Positions 1-10,776 of a DNA stretch of 64,000 bases are shown here, one piece after another. The notes beneath the pieces are model-generated. The model did no database searches. It had not been told where the DNA came from and saw nothing but the letters and a program-made list of their open reading frames with translations. The DNA is from Aurantiochytrium sp. KH105 (taxonomy: Eukaryota; Sar; Bigyra; Thraustochytrida; Thraustochytriidae), in NCBI GenBank assembly GCA_003116975.1, contig BGKB01000086.1, positions 1 to 64,000 of the forward strand, read 5' to 3'. Made by a program: the position numbers and the translations under genes. Each line of letters opens with the position of its first letter. Position 1 is the stretch's first letter.

Positions 1-356
1 AGGGTATTCTATTCTCTACCGCCGCGCCACCGCTGCTGCTGCTGCTGCTGCAGGAGCGGGGCTCTCTACGCCAGGACGGGCGACTCCCGCCTTCGTGTCT
101 GCTGCCCTACCTGCCTGCCGTCCGGCGCTGGCTTGCATTATCTATTCATTCGCGCAATCCAGCCTTCGCCGTGGCGTGTCCACGGGAACTGCATGTGGGG
201 TGAATTATCGCGCGGCGCGCGTCAGTCGCTCTCACCTCTCTCTTCCGTGCTATGCATGCTTTGGGCGATCCTTCATCGACCCAAGGATCGCTCCAGGCTC
301 GTGTTCCCCGAGCGACAGACCGATAAACTCCTTCGAAAAAGGCAGGAAAGGAGAGA

Positions 357-398
357 GAGCGACCGACCGACCAAGCGACCGACCGACCGACCGACCGA
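357..398. repeat. imperfect (GACC)n tetranucleotide repeat
   Basis: GACC/CCGA units repeat with one interruption. It is one of many period-4 tracts in the intergenic DNA of this window. Confidence 0.8.
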
Positions 399-812
399 GC
401 ACGAAGCAAACAAACTCTGGCTGCGCTTCGATTAATCGCTAAAAACTTTCGCACAGCCAGGAGAAGCAAGTCGTCCGGTATGGGCTCTCGTCAAGGCTCA
501 GCGCTAACAGCAGCGTCGGCACTTCGGCGGGAGCCTCCGGGCGACAGCTTTTTCGCGAGGCTCCAAGGACTGCTACGCGACAAACAGACAGCAAGCAAGC
601 CATTATGGCCTGCCAACATCTTGGTCTGACAAGGTGTGGTTGGACGCATCGATGGAGTGGAGGGATGGATACCATGGGTTTAATTCGATTTTTTCGCGAC
701 CCTCATCCATCACTCACCCACGTCGAGGGCGGTGTATCGAGCGCGGCGCGCGCGGCACGCGCGGCATCCGCGCGATCGCATCGACGCATCGCCTGGCGTC
801 TGTCCTGTTTTG

Positions 813-843
813 TTTGCTTGCTTGCTTGCTTGCTTGCTTGCTG
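813..843. repeat. (TTGC)n tetranucleotide repeat
   Basis: About seven perfect TTGC units lead into a short CTG run. The same motif in the opposite orientation (GCAA) recurs at 46915 and 48272. Confidence 0.9.
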
Positions 844-2198
844 CTGCTGCCGCTTCCACATGTGCACCTTCTGCGACTGCCGTTGGTTGCGACATCGTGC
901 GGCGCTTTCCGACTTTGCCACGCTACGCTTTTCATCCAATTCACTCATCTCCTTACCGCAACTTCTTAAGCATTGCTCCACCATGCTCGAGCACCGTCGC
1001 CGATGATCGCCGCGCCGCGGTTGCGCCGAAAAAGAAAAAAGAAAGAAAGTGGCCAAAGAGTGCGAGCCAGCTAAATCGCCAGTGACAGTGACTGACTGGC
1101 AGGCTTTGGACCGAGACTGCAGCCAAGTGCAAGCCAGGCCGTGCGTTCGCTCGCTCCATCACGCTTCCCTTCCTCTTTGCTCACTCGCCAGGGCCGACCA
1201 GTTTCAAAAACGGCACCCAGGCAGGATTTAAAGAAATTTTGGGGGGGGGAGTTGAGGGAAGTTGAAATATAATGAGGCCCTATTCCAAAATCAAACGAAT
1301 GAAAGCCGCAGGAGCGAACGGATGGCAGGTGGGGGAACTACTATCCGGACGGGAGAGTCATGAGCACTCACTCCTCAGAAACCGAGAAAAGAAACTCCTG
1401 CTGCAGCACAACAGGGACGAAAGGGGAATCGATGCAAATTCTACTGAGCCGTCCGAGAATCTCAGACTGCCAGCCACCACAGAGCGGTGCAACTTTCGCC
1501 GCACCGCGCTAGGTCTAGATCGTTTCAATGCGAATGAGCGTCAAGGCCTGGCCAACCTCACCCCACCTAGATTCCATTCACCACAATCGAGGACTCGAGC
1601 CCTATTTCGAGGCCTTGAAAACTCCCAAAATGCCAGGCTAGGGAAAGAGGCAATGGAGTTGTTGTAGTCTGTGAACGCTACGATAGAAAGAGAGGGTATA
1701 ACTCTATTTGCAGAGATGAAATGAAGCACATAGAGCGATATTCCGTTGGAATTGGATTGCTTGCAGTACTGTGTACGCTAGAGTACTTTCGGGTCGACCA
1801 AGACAAATCGGTTTTGCTAATGAAGTTCGATGCTCTCGTCACCTTGCATGTCTATCTGGACGATGATAAAAAATCTGTTGGCCGTGCTAGCTTAGTTCAT
1901 GGTACGAGTGCTGACAAACTTTCGATCTTGAAACTATCACATGAACTAGGCCTAGTTGCTGTCAAGATTGGACCTTCCCAATGCTGTGTCCCTCGCGTCA
2001 TTTCGAATCCCCACCATATGCTGTAAACAAAAGCTTGCGCCACGTCAAAACGTCACGTTCCGCGCTGCAACGCGTTTTGGGTTCTTCATTCACTCGAACA
2101 GTGTATCTACTTCGGAAGAGAATCATTTTTTTTCCTAAAGAACAACAACAAGATGACCTTTCTGTGTATACACCTGTATAAAAAAAATGAGGTAGATC

Positions 2199-5100
2199 CT
2201 AAATACCAAAGACTTCGACGGTACCCATTCGAAAGCTGCGTATGAGGTCTGTCGAAAGCGCCGAGACAACGTCCGTTGACATGCACAGCGGGCGATTCTC
2301 GTAGGCAGAGCACCAGCTGCTCGAAGCTTCATCCAAGAGCTGGTCCAGCGTGAGTCCAGGCCCTGCCAACTCCTTCTTCAACTCGAGCGCCGAAAACTGC
2401 TCGTCACTCATATCCTGAACCTCCTCGCGCGACACGCGTTTGCCTTGCTTCGACACAAACGCCGTGCTACGGCCACCAAACTCGATCGATCGTATCGAGC
2501 ACGTTACAAAGCGCGTACGCGCGGCAGATTCCTGCAAATGAGCAATCTCGTCCGAGTGCTCCGCAAGAAAGGTCTGACGCGCGGTTGGAGCCTCCGATCC
2601 AGATCCCGGTGACGCCAGATCCGAACCATCGCTCATTTGACTCCCTACGAGCTGTGTTGACGACACGCTTCCGGGCCCATGAGGCCGCAAAAGAGTGCTT
2701 TCGCTCGTTCCAGGTCCTGCGTAAATCGCACCTCCTGGGGGTCCCATCGCAGATTTTGAAGCAGAATGTGTGGACGATATTGAGAGCGAGGAGGTGATGG
2801 TGCGCGTGCTTCGAAAGCTCGGCGTCCGGAACAGCCGACGTCCAAAATTTTCCGTCTTGCTCGCGCTTGTTGCCTGCGCAGAAGCCGGTGCCGTTGCCGA
2901 ATGCAGCGAGCTCGAAGACTTTTCCCGACTTGCAGTTGCCTGCAGCTGTGATCGAGTCGTATACGCTCGTGAATCCGAGGCCTGCGTCGTCGACATTGCC
3001 GAAGGCAAGGCTGCCGATGGAGGCTTCCAGGCCGCTGCTGCGAAACGCGGCTCCAGGCGGAACAAAAAGCAATGATCGTCACCGTGGAAATGTGCCGACC
3101 CACGCGATGCAACCGCCAGCGGTTTCGAAGAAAAGGCTCCAACCACTGTACTTCGCCCTCGGCCGCTTCCTTGCTCGCCCTTGGGGCCCTTTTCCGGAAG
3201 ACACTCAATTAAAAGAATCGTCCAGGTCACGCGATGCTTGCCACACGCCTCGTACAAAGCATCCAAGCTACGCCCATCACGATCAGTCGTGTACAAGAGC
3301 TTGATTTGGCGAAAAAATTTGTACTGCGCCTTGAGTGGAAGCCAACCCACCAGTCTTGTAGCCATGTCGACGCTTTTCAGAATCGCCGACTGATCCAGGA
3401 AATGGCGAGGAAAATGCAATGTGGGAACAGGATCCGAAATGCGCGCAAAAGGGTCTGCCTTCACAATGCGACGGCTCGTCTCGTCGTACTTGGCCAGAGA
3501 CTTGCGCTTGATGCTCCGCCACGAAAAGCACCCCGAAAGGAACACTTTAAATTCAAAGCTGTCTTGCTGCGGCGCGTGCAGCAGCCGCGTGTTGGCAACA
3601 TCCGCGCCAATCATACGCTCCATCAGTGCAGCGCCCGCCACAGAATCCGACTTGTACAGACTGCTCTCGCTGTAAAACGTCTTCGAGCCGTACTTTTTCT
3701 CCACCACAATTACTTGATTCTCTGGAGGAGCCTGCGCGTCGAGCCCAAATGGAATTACACCACGTGGAGCAGAGTGCCGTCGCGCGCGCAAAGTCAAATT
3801 GTTCGCGGCAATGTTGTACTCGGCCGTCGAGGCACCCTCAATCATGGACATGGGTTCTAGCTGCACGGACTTTAGAAACCGAGGTGACATGGGCGATCCC
3901 GGGTCATCAAGCACCTCACCATCAGCGTCAACGCCGAAGACATCATTGAACCGCTCCGACTGTGCTGCAAGTAGATTTCCTCGTGGCCCGCTTTTGGACC
4001 CCGGCCTCGAACGCAGGAATCTGCTGCTCGTCGAGCGAGGCGAGCCCGGTGATTGGCGAGACCGCGGCGACAAAAGGCCTTCCTCGCGGTCCAAGTCGTC
4101 ATCATCGTCAAAATCCTGCCGCGTAACATGTGCACTGAGGCTTGTTGATCGAACAACGTCGAGAAAACGATCCTCTGTGCTTTTCGCACTTCCAGTTTCC
4201 ACGGGGCTTTCGGCCTCAATTGCGGCCTCATTCTTGACGACAATGCCGTCCAACGAGGAATCCGAGCTCGACGCCGAGCCGGCGTCGTCGTTCTCTTCAC
4301 CGCCTGAAGCCTTTTCATCATCCTCAATGAAAGCGTCGACCATGCTCTGGCTCGAAAAAAGATCGTGCAGCTTGCCGAGGGAAGATGTCGAAGCCTCGGA
4401 CGATGGCGGTGCCCAAGATTCTTTGGAAAGATTCGACATCCGCGAGGCTCGCGAGCCTCGCGAGTTTGTTGCAAGAGGACCGCCCTCCGTTGTCGATGAA
4501 AAGTCGAGCAAACGATACGATGGCGACCGCGATCCTTGCTTTTCGATCGTGTGTGCGGATCGCGAATGGTGATTGTGATGGTCAGGGGCCACACCCAGCG
4601 AGCGAAGCACGCCCTCGATAATTTCTGAAAGAGCCACCTCGCCTCGCTTTCGCTTCGCACACTCCACCAGCAGCTGCGAACGAGCGTTCTTCAGCAACGT
4701 TAAGGCAACACGGTAGAGTACCTTGGGCCCTTCCACCATGTAGCAGTCAAAGATCCGTACCACGTACCGCACGGGAAACGTGCCAACAAAGAAACGCTCA
4801 AACCAATTGAGGACCACTTGGTCCAACTCATCTGCGTCTCGACCGAGATCAAGGAGGTTCCGGTAAAGCGCTGGAAGTCGCTCCTTGAACAGACTGACAA
4901 AAGTGCGCACAAAGACGAGGGCGTCCGCCTTGCCGACGGGAATCACCAATACGCCTTCTGTGTCACTCGACCAGCGCTTCGAGGCCCGCGACCGGGCGAG
5001 AATGCCGTCAATGACGGCAAATGTTTCTTGCTCGGTAAGGTACAAGAGACAGATGGACACCATGTCTGGGATTTGCGGACAGTAGTCAATGGCCCACTTT

Positions 5101-6338
5101 GCGTGAAGAACCAGCATCAGTCGCTTGGCGCACTTGATACCTTCTGGCGCGAGCAAATGCTTTTCAAAGAGGTTTTCGGACCACAGCGAACCTCCGTTGC
5201 GAAGGAACCGAGCCCCGAAATTGTGCAAATGGTCCATGTGCAGCTCTTTGCATCCTGGGCAAGAGGCAACCTTTTCGCGGAAGACGATATCATATGTCGT
5301 GACCGTGTTCTTGAACGTCTTGCTCACTACATTGACGTCTGCCATTGACAGCCAGGTGCTGCGCCGCTCCGCGCTGTCGAGCGATCCGTGCCGACATGTT
5401 TGCTTGAGCGCCCCGGACCGCGCGACGAGCCGAGTTTTCCAGTTGCGAATGAACTCGAGCTCCTTGTGCTCTTTGGACATGCCCCAATAGCACCACAACT
5501 TGGTGTTACGGTGCTTGCGAAGCTCCTCGGCGTGCTCAAAACGCTCCAGCACAGTTTCTTTCAAGCCGCTCGAGTTTCGTGGCTTGCGATGCAAGTCGAG
5601 GTCAAGACTCGAAAGAACACCCAAGTTTGATCCTCGTTTTCGGTCCCCGGTTGGGCTCGCTGGCGGACTCCACTTGGCGCCTGTGGCGAAGAAGAAGCTT
5701 CCGTGCCGTCCCTTTGCGGACTGCGGCGATACATCTCCTTTTAATTGTTCTGAAGGACGCTTGACGTTCAATTCCTCCGTGCCTTCACCCTTTCCATCGC
5801 CTTCAAATTCCGCTGCTCCAAACAGTCGGTCGGGTGTTGATGGGGAAGAGGCCGTCGCTCCTGAAGCCAGGGGCTCGCCCGCCTTAAGATGAGCTTGCTC
5901 GCTCGACACGGCCCCGCCCACACTCGCGGACATTGGCCGCGATGCCAACGGACTCGAAGAGGAAGACTCGAGGTCTGACGCCGTTGCCGTCGCTGCACGT
6001 GGGCGAGCATCTCGTTTGGCGCCGCTCGAGGACTTTTGCGAAATTCCAGCAGCAACAGCTTGGAATCCTGATTTCAAAAAAGTTGGCAGACGCGGTGCAA
6101 AGCGCGGCGAGCCAACTTTTGATTCCTCTTCTGTCGAAGCATCTGTTGTGTCAACCGAGAGGCTTGTTTCCTCACTTCTCTTTCCAAATGCGCTCAGCAC
6201 ACGAGGGCGAGATGTTTTATTGCTCAAAGTTGTCTCGGAAGTGGTAAGTGATGGTGAATCTGAAGACGAACCGGACGTGTCTGCATCACTTGAGCTTGCC
6301 TTGCGTGTACCCCCCACCAGCGTCCCCAAGAGACCCAT
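2199..6338 (-). CDS. TBC/TLDc-domain protein, TBC1D24-like
   Basis: A 1379-residue protein. Residues 1-270 are a low-complexity Ser-rich leader. About 295-580 is a TBC (Rab-GAP) domain, recognised by the segment around residues 405-445 (KWAIDYCPQIPDM followed by LLYLT) and by NWFERFFVGTFP near 511-522. No Arg-finger (IxxDxxR) or YxQ motif is evident, as in the degenerate TBC domain of TBC1D24, so GAP activity is doubtful. About 580-980 is another Ser/Asp-rich linker. Residues 980-1379 form a TLDc domain: the first half ends near HGDDHCFLFRLEP (1084-1096), and the second half restarts at SIRSIEFGG and finishes with TVEVFGI at the very C-terminus. The two halves are separated by about 180 Ser/Thr-rich residues, an unusual insertion. 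TBC plus TLDc proteins act in vesicle traffic and oxidative-stress resistance. The ATG at 6338 is the first in frame. Confidence 0.85.
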   Translation of the reverse strand: MGLLGTLVGGTRKASSSDADTSGSSSDSPSLTTSETTLSNKTSRPRVLSAFGKRSEETSLSVDTTDASTEEESKVGSPRFAPRLPTFLKSGFQAVAAGISQKSSSGAKRDARPRAATATASDLESSSSSPLASRPMSASVGGAVSSEQAHLKAGEPLASGATASSPSTPDRLFGAAEFEGDGKGEGTEELNVKRPSEQLKGDVSPQSAKGRHGSFFFATGAKWSPPASPTGDRKRGSNLGVLSSLDLDLHRKPRNSSGLKETVLERFEHAEELRKHRNTKLWCYWGMSKEHKELEFIRNWKTRLVARSGALKQTCRHGSLDSAERRSTWLSMADVNVVSKTFKNTVTTYDIVFREKVASCPGCKELHMDHLHNFGARFLRNGGSLWSENLFEKHLLAPEGIKCAKRLMLVLHAKWAIDYCPQIPDMVSICLLYLTEQETFAVIDGILARSRASKRWSSDTEGVLVIPVGKADALVFVRTFVSLFKERLPALYRNLLDLGRDADELDQVVLNWFERFFVGTFPVRYVVRIFDCYMVEGPKVLYRVALTLLKNARSQLLVECAKRKRGEVALSEIIEGVLRSLGVAPDHHNHHSRSAHTIEKQGSRSPSYRLLDFSSTTEGGPLATNSRGSRASRMSNLSKESWAPPSSEASTSSLGKLHDLFSSQSMVDAFIEDDEKASGGEENDDAGSASSSDSSLDGIVVKNEAAIEAESPVETGSAKSTEDRFLDVVRSTSLSAHVTRQDFDDDDDLDREEGLLSPRSRQSPGSPRSTSSRFLRSRPGSKSGPRGNLLAAQSERFNDVFGVDADGEVLDDPGSPMSPRFLKSVQLEPMSMIEGASTAEYNIAANNLTLRARRHSAPRGVIPFGLDAQAPPENQVIVVEKKYGSKTFYSESSLYKSDSVAGAALMERMIGADVANTRLLHAPQQDSFEFKVFLSGCFSWRSIKRKSLAKYDETSRRIVKADPFARISDPVPTLHFPRHFLDQSAILKSVDMATRLVGWLPLKAQYKFFRQIKLLYTTDRDGRSLDALYEACGKHRVTWTILLIECLPEKGPKGEQGSGRGRSTVVGAFSSKPLAVASRGSAHFHGDDHCFLFRLEPRFAAAAWKPPSAALPSAMSTTQASDSRAYTTRSQLQATASREKSSSSLHSATAPASAQATSASKTENFGRRLFRTPSFRSTRTITSSLSISSTHSASKSAMGPPGGAIYAGPGTSESTLLRPHGPGSVSSTQLVGSQMSDGSDLASPGSGSEAPTARQTFLAEHSDEIAHLQESAARTRFVTCSIRSIEFGGRSTAFVSKQGKRVSREEVQDMSDEQFSALELKKELAGPGLTLDQLLDEASSSWCSAYENRPLCMSTDVVSALSTDLIRSFRMGTVEVFGI

Positions 6339-6716
6339 GAGGCGTTGCGTCGCGAGAGGTCGAAAAGCTTAGATAGAACCTTGCGCCGCACAGAGTGCAG
6401 ACCAAGGTCTTTGTCTCCAAACGAAGGTCTTTCTTTATACGGACCAAGGTACTTGCTTGAAATGCGTTGTTGCAACTCTCTCACAGAGCAAAGGCTTCCG
6501 ATATTCGGCCGTGACAAAAAAAGGCTCCTTCACGCAATAGTGGCAGCGTCGTCGTTGTCGTCGTCGTTGTCGAAACGATGTTATTGTTGTTATTGTTGAT
6601 GTTATTGTTGTTGTTATTATTGTTGTTATTGTTGTGGTGGAGGTGGCGGTGGAGGTGGCGGTGGTGATGGTGGTGGTGGTGGTGGTGGTGCACGTCTCCC
6701 TTCTCGTCCTCGTCCA

Positions 6717-6758
<42 letters not shown>

Positions 6759-7587
6759 CGTCCACGTCCTCGTCCACGCTTTCGAGGATGGGCGGAGAGA
6801 AGGTCGTTCAAGGCTCTGCGCTCTTGCCAGAGAAAATACGCGTTCTACTAACAAGCAGCAACACAAAACAAGACCCTCGTATGAATGGCTTACCACCTAA
6901 GGAGAGATGATGACCGGTGGAAGTTTCACAACTCGCTAGCCAGCCAGCCACTGCCACTTCGTTTCTCCAGGCAACTCTACGCCTAAAGAGCCTCGCTGTT
7001 CACAAACAAAGGACGATCGCCTTACTTTGCCACTGGCCAGCGCAAGCAAGTGAAACGATGGAAAACGAAGCTCCGCAAGGGGCGAGGTTGGTCAATTCAG
7101 CGAGACGAAAGGCGAACTTGGGACCAGGTTCCGTAGTGGTTCGGCCCAGGTTCCGTCAACGGATCGTTTGGCCAAAGACATTTGCTGTTAGAACTACGCC
7201 TAGCATGAGCTGTGAGCGAGAGGCGTTGTTGTGAAGCGCTGCTATGCGGACGGACGCTAGGAATAAACTCGGGTCGAAACGCTTCTGCCGGGCCAAAAGT
7301 CATCCAACGCGCTACGCATGCGTACACTGTGTACGTATAACGGATGTGGTTCCCGAAGTTGTGTAGGATGCGATGCCAAGAGAACTTGTTCAGCCAATAG
7401 GCATCAATAGCCTTGTCAAGAAGTATCAAACCTTCACAGTCAGTTGCAATTTGATGGTACTTTATCTATAGTTCAGTTTGTTTGAGCTGATTTGATGCGC
7501 AATGCCCGGCGCAATGCCAGAGCGATTGTACATCAATTTAAGGCAGCAATGACGGACAAAGGATCGTCTGAGCAGGCGAGTTTGATT
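6339..7587. other. intergenic region, 5' flank of the TBC/TLDc gene
   Basis: No convincing gene is present. Nearest the TBC/TLDc start lies a long compound simple-repeat tract (6573-6780, listed separately). The remainder, 6800-7587, is unique sequence. It probably holds the 3' UTR of the minus-strand gene ending at 7588, and I see no further structure in it. Confidence 0.5.
6573..6780. repeat. compound microsatellite: TTGTTA, GGT and CGTCCT tracts
   Basis: Three different simple repeats lie back to back: a GTT/ATT-rich tract (about 6573-6636), a GGT/GGC tract (6636-6690) and a CGTCCT hexanucleotide tract (about 6705-6780). Read on the minus strand from an ATG at 6777 they give an open frame of Asp/Glu, then poly-His, then poly-Asn, ending at 6481. 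That is 143 bp before the start of the TBC/TLDc gene and on the same strand. This frame is more likely a by-product of the repeats, or at most an upstream ORF, than a real protein. Confidence 0.85.
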
Positions 7588-8376
7588 CTAATAGCTCCAC
7601 CTTGTGGGCGTGGGCTTTGGTGTCTGCGTAGGCTCCGGAGTCGGTAAACTAGTTGGAAATGCAGTCGGGTACATTGTTGGCGAGGATGTTGGTGAGGCTG
7701 TTGGCGGCGTTGGAGCCATGGTTGGTGATGGCGTAGGCCGCATCGTTGGCATTGTCGGCTCCAAGGTCCGCAAAGAAGTGGGGCTCGTAGGAGCCTCAGT
7801 GAGAGCATCCTCACAGGCGGCTAGCGGAGAACACAGTTTGTTTAAAGTGTCGTATTCGCAGCCTTCATACAGATCACAACTATCCTCGTCGCCGTCGAGC
7901 GAATCGCATTCACTTTCAGGGGTGTCTAAACATGTACAAGCTTCGATGACTGTGCACGTCTCTTGTGCCTCATCGAACGCACAACCTGAATATTCTGCGC
8001 ACAAGAGTGCCGCTGCTGAGATATTTTCACTATCAATCTCACAGCTCGGGCCCGGGAAGTCGCACTCGACAGCAAGATTTGTGCTACTATCATCGTCATC
8101 ATCACTGTTCCCGCTCGTCTCATCGTCGGCGGTGCCGATCTCGAACAAGCCCTCGTCGAGCCCCTGTCCCGACGTGGCCGTGGCCACCTCGGCTTGCGCA
8201 GAGCTGCCGACCGCTGCCGCGATCACGACGACGACCGCCACGAGGCCGCCACCCGCGACGAGCAGCTTGCCGCGGAAACTCCGCGCCGCCCACCACGCGC
8301 GGACCGCGCCCGTGCGCGAGGATCCCTCGCTCGCGTCCTCGAGCGTCGCGGTCGCGGCGGCGCGGGAAATCGCCAT
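7588..8376 (-). CDS. type II membrane protein, 12-Cys module and Pro-Thr stalk (copy A)
   Basis: A 262-residue protein with a basic N-terminal cytosolic tail, one membrane segment at about 37-57 (GKLLVAGGGLVAVVVVIAAA), and an acidic stretch (81-100). Then comes a cysteine-rich module with exactly 12 Cys (105-188), and a tail of PT-x-x-PT repeats from about 194 to the end. The orientation suggests a type II surface protein with the module outside the cell. The module contains two copies of C-x5-C-x8-C-x5-C (126-147 and 167-188). The plus-strand gene at 16110 has the same architecture and nearly the same Cys spacing, so the two are paralogues. The Pro-Thr repeats resemble O-glycosylated wall or scale proteins of protists, but no function is assigned. 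The ATG at 8376 is the natural start, as it precedes the membrane segment by 36 residues. Confidence 0.8.
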   Translation of the reverse strand: MAISRAAATATLEDASEGSSRTGAVRAWWAARSFRGKLLVAGGGLVAVVVVIAAAVGSSAQAEVATATSGQGLDEGLFEIGTADDETSGNSDDDDDSSTNLAVECDFPGPSCEIDSENISAAALLCAEYSGCAFDEAQETCTVIEACTCLDTPESECDSLDGDEDSCDLYEGCEYDTLNKLCSPLAACEDALTEAPTSPTSLRTLEPTMPTMRPTPSPTMAPTPPTASPTSSPTMYPTAFPTSLPTPEPTQTPKPTPTRWSY

Positions 8377-8659
8377 GCTCGTCGTCGCTCTTTTCCGGCC
8401 GTCCTAACAGTAGAGCAGCTCCTGCTTCGCCGCGGCGTGCGCGCAGCGAGAGCGGCTGCGGCTCGCCGCGCCCCGCGCCTCAGCACGATGGGCGACTGCC
8501 CGCCCGCCCGCCCGCGCCTCGCGCGCCTCGCGAGTCGCGGTCGCCGAGCGCGGGTCGCGGTATGGCCGAGGCGAGAGGGAGGGAGCGGGGTTGGAATGGG
8601 CGACTCGGCCCACTCGGGAGACAAATTGATTTATGCTCGGCCCCAGCCCGCGAGGCGCG

Positions 8660-8681
8660 CGCTCGCTCGCTCGCTCGCTCG
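8660..8681. repeat. (GCTC)n tetranucleotide repeat
   Basis: About five GCTC units lie 284 bp upstream of the minus-strand start at 8376. Confidence 0.85.
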
Positions 8682-9342
8682 TGCGCACGGCAAAGGACGC
8701 TCGTGCGGGATGGAGGAGAGAAGATCAGAGGCGCGACGGCGGTCGCCGCTGCCGGCCGCCGCTGTAGGGCCGCGGTTCGAAGTTGATTTGGGGGCCACGG
8801 GCCCTGAGCGTGCGTGCGTGCACGCGCGGACCCCTTGGCTGCATAGATAACGTCCGCGCTGCCCTTCCTTGGCGGTCGGCTTCACGAGTCAGAGGGCGAA
8901 GATGGGGCCAAAATAGGGGGTAGAGTGGGCGTTATCGGTCACTCCATTTTGGTTTCAGGGTGGAGTATACGGGCCCTGGCTTGGCTGACGATAAGGAGAA
9001 AAGGGGGGGGGGTGTTGATGTATACCGCAGGGTTGAATGCTTGGATATGAAGATAAGATTCCTTGTTGAAAGCTACAGAAATGACAGGTGCGTTTCCCCC
9101 AAAACTGTGTGCACGCCAGCCCTTTCGCACACGCTTCTTTGGTATTGAAGACGAAAAGCATGATTTACGTTGCGGCCATCTTTCATGACATTTGGCCCCC
9201 ATCCACGAAGTGCGTTGCTTTCAACCGGCTAGGGGCGAGCCAGCGCTTTACATGAGATGATAAACTTGGCTCGGCACGATTGCAGTGACCAAATCGCCAT
9301 GCCTGTGCTACTTTTCTACATGTGCCCTAAGCCTGAGATATC

Positions 9343-9935
9343 GTCTTCTGGGGGATTGGAAGCGGAGCTCGTCTTTCAGAGACGATGACCGATCTCCTTT
9401 CGTACCTGTCACATGATTAGCTCGACGAATGCTCTCTTGCTTGACTCAATTCGGCTGTAAATCGTAATGAGACAGATTGAACCCTGCATTTACTCTTTAC
9501 ACTCCTCATTCGCATCGGTGTCATTCATGACCTGCAATTTCAAGCTCGAGCACGGGGCCAAGAGCACCCAAAAAAATGCCATCATCTCAATCTCAAGCAC
9601 GTGGTCAAAGGCGCCCGAACTACTGCCATCGTAACAAGTACGTGTAGATCCATGTGCTTTGTTTGAGCCAGAATCCCACATTGTGTCTTCGGCAATTGGA
9701 AAGCATTCTCACTCTTCGTAAAAATGTATGTTACCTTACAAAGTCGTCATTGGTGACAGTCCTATCGTTGCAAGCACATGGTCAGCTGCACGAATGCTCT
9801 CTCGCTTGGCTGATCTGGGCTGTGAATCGCAACGAGAGAGGTCAAATCCTGCGTTTTCTCATCATACTTTGCACCCTTATTGGCGTCATTCATCGCCTGT
9901 AATCTCAAGCTCGAGCACGTGGTCGAAGACGCCGC
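9343..9935. repeat. degenerate direct duplication, two copies of about 230-250 bp
   Basis: Copy 1 (about 9343-9572) and copy 2 (about 9684-9935) share blocks in the same order. These are GTCTTC..ATTGGAA, then CGAATGCTCTC..GCTT, then GCTGT(A/G)AATCG, then GTCATTCAT.CCTG.AAT and TCAAGCTCGAGCACG. Offsets grow from 341 to about 366 bp, so copy 2 carries small insertions. A shorter third fragment (about 9590-9625) repeats the last block again. Neither copy has a long conserved frame, so this is old duplicated noncoding DNA. Confidence 0.7.
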
Positions 9936-10703
9936 TTTCCACGAAGGGTTACGCGCAATTCCATTCAATTACGTTCGATCATGCCATGCAACTATGTACA
10001 ATGCCGTTCAACTCCATGGGTACACCGCAGGCAAGGCCTCACGGTTCGGCTAGAATTGACTCTTCTACTGCACTCTTTTCAGCCAAACTTTACGCCGCAG
10101 CCCAAAGTCTTGACCTCATAGTCGAGCCCGAGCATTCCCTGCCAGTGTCCCGTTGCGCATCAAGCAGGGCAGAGCACTGCGCACAAGGAAGTTTCGGAAG
10201 CTTCCTCGGCGGCTTCCTCGCATCGCGTCCGGGTTGCCGTGCCCTGCCCTGCCCAGCCCCTTTCGGTGGAACGTGGGCCACAGCGTCAGCCTCGTTGCGT
10301 CATCACCATCTTCGTCTCAATCCTTGCCATCATCATCATTAACATCATCAGCATCCTGTTGGCCCCCATTATCATCCGATGCGGTAAGCCATCGCCACCC
10401 AACCACGCCAACGTCGCTCTTCTCATGCACATACTTGCTCCTGCCTCGCACAGCACACGCCTTGCCAGCCGCTGCCGCTGCCGTGCGCGGCAGCGGCAGT
10501 AGCAGTGGCGAAGGCGTGCGTGGAGCATCGCGGCGATCCCGGCTTCAGTGGCCGTCTGCCTTGAAAAGCATGACGGAAAGTCTCGAGTGTGTTTTCGTGA
10601 GCAGAGAACGCCGCAACGGCGAGGTTGACGACCTTCCGGGCTTCTTCGAAACTTCTCGGCGTTGCCATGGACGCGAGGGCGTCGGTCGAAGAGCTCGAGT
10701 TGC

Positions 10704-10776
10704 TCGCATTCGCATTCGCATTCGCATTCGCCTTCGTATTCGCATTCGCCTTCGCCTTCGTATCCGCCTTCGCCTT
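10704..10776. repeat. (GCATTC/GCCTTC)n hexanucleotide repeat
   Basis: About twelve hexamers, mostly CGCATT or CGCCTT, run in tandem. The open frames that cross it encode only Phe-Ala or Glu-Cys dipeptide runs and are not believed. Confidence 0.85.

Larger units (their letters stand above)
1..2198. other. gene-free left flank with simple repeats
   Basis: No recognisable gene is visible in these 2.2 kb. Short open frames exist on both strands, including a 101-codon frame at 1721-2026 plus, but none shows a known motif or a sensible composition. The left half is GC-rich and holds tetranucleotide repeats (listed separately) plus a short CTG run near 31-51. It resembles the promoter/5' UTR regions elsewhere in the window, so it may serve a gene outside the left edge. 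The right half (about 1250-2198) is more AT-rich and probably includes the 3' UTR of the minus-strand gene ending at 2199. Confidence 0.5.

Noticed and set aside
1721-2026. 101-codon plus-strand frame with a YLDDD segment, considered as a reverse-transcriptase remnant
   Set aside because: Only a three-residue resemblance to the YVDD box and no other polymerase motif is visible.
6481-6777. 98-codon minus-strand frame of Asp/Glu, poly-His and poly-Asn
   Set aside because: It is entirely written in three simple repeats (GAGGAC, ACC and AAC/AAT types). At most it is an upstream ORF of the TBC/TLDc gene.
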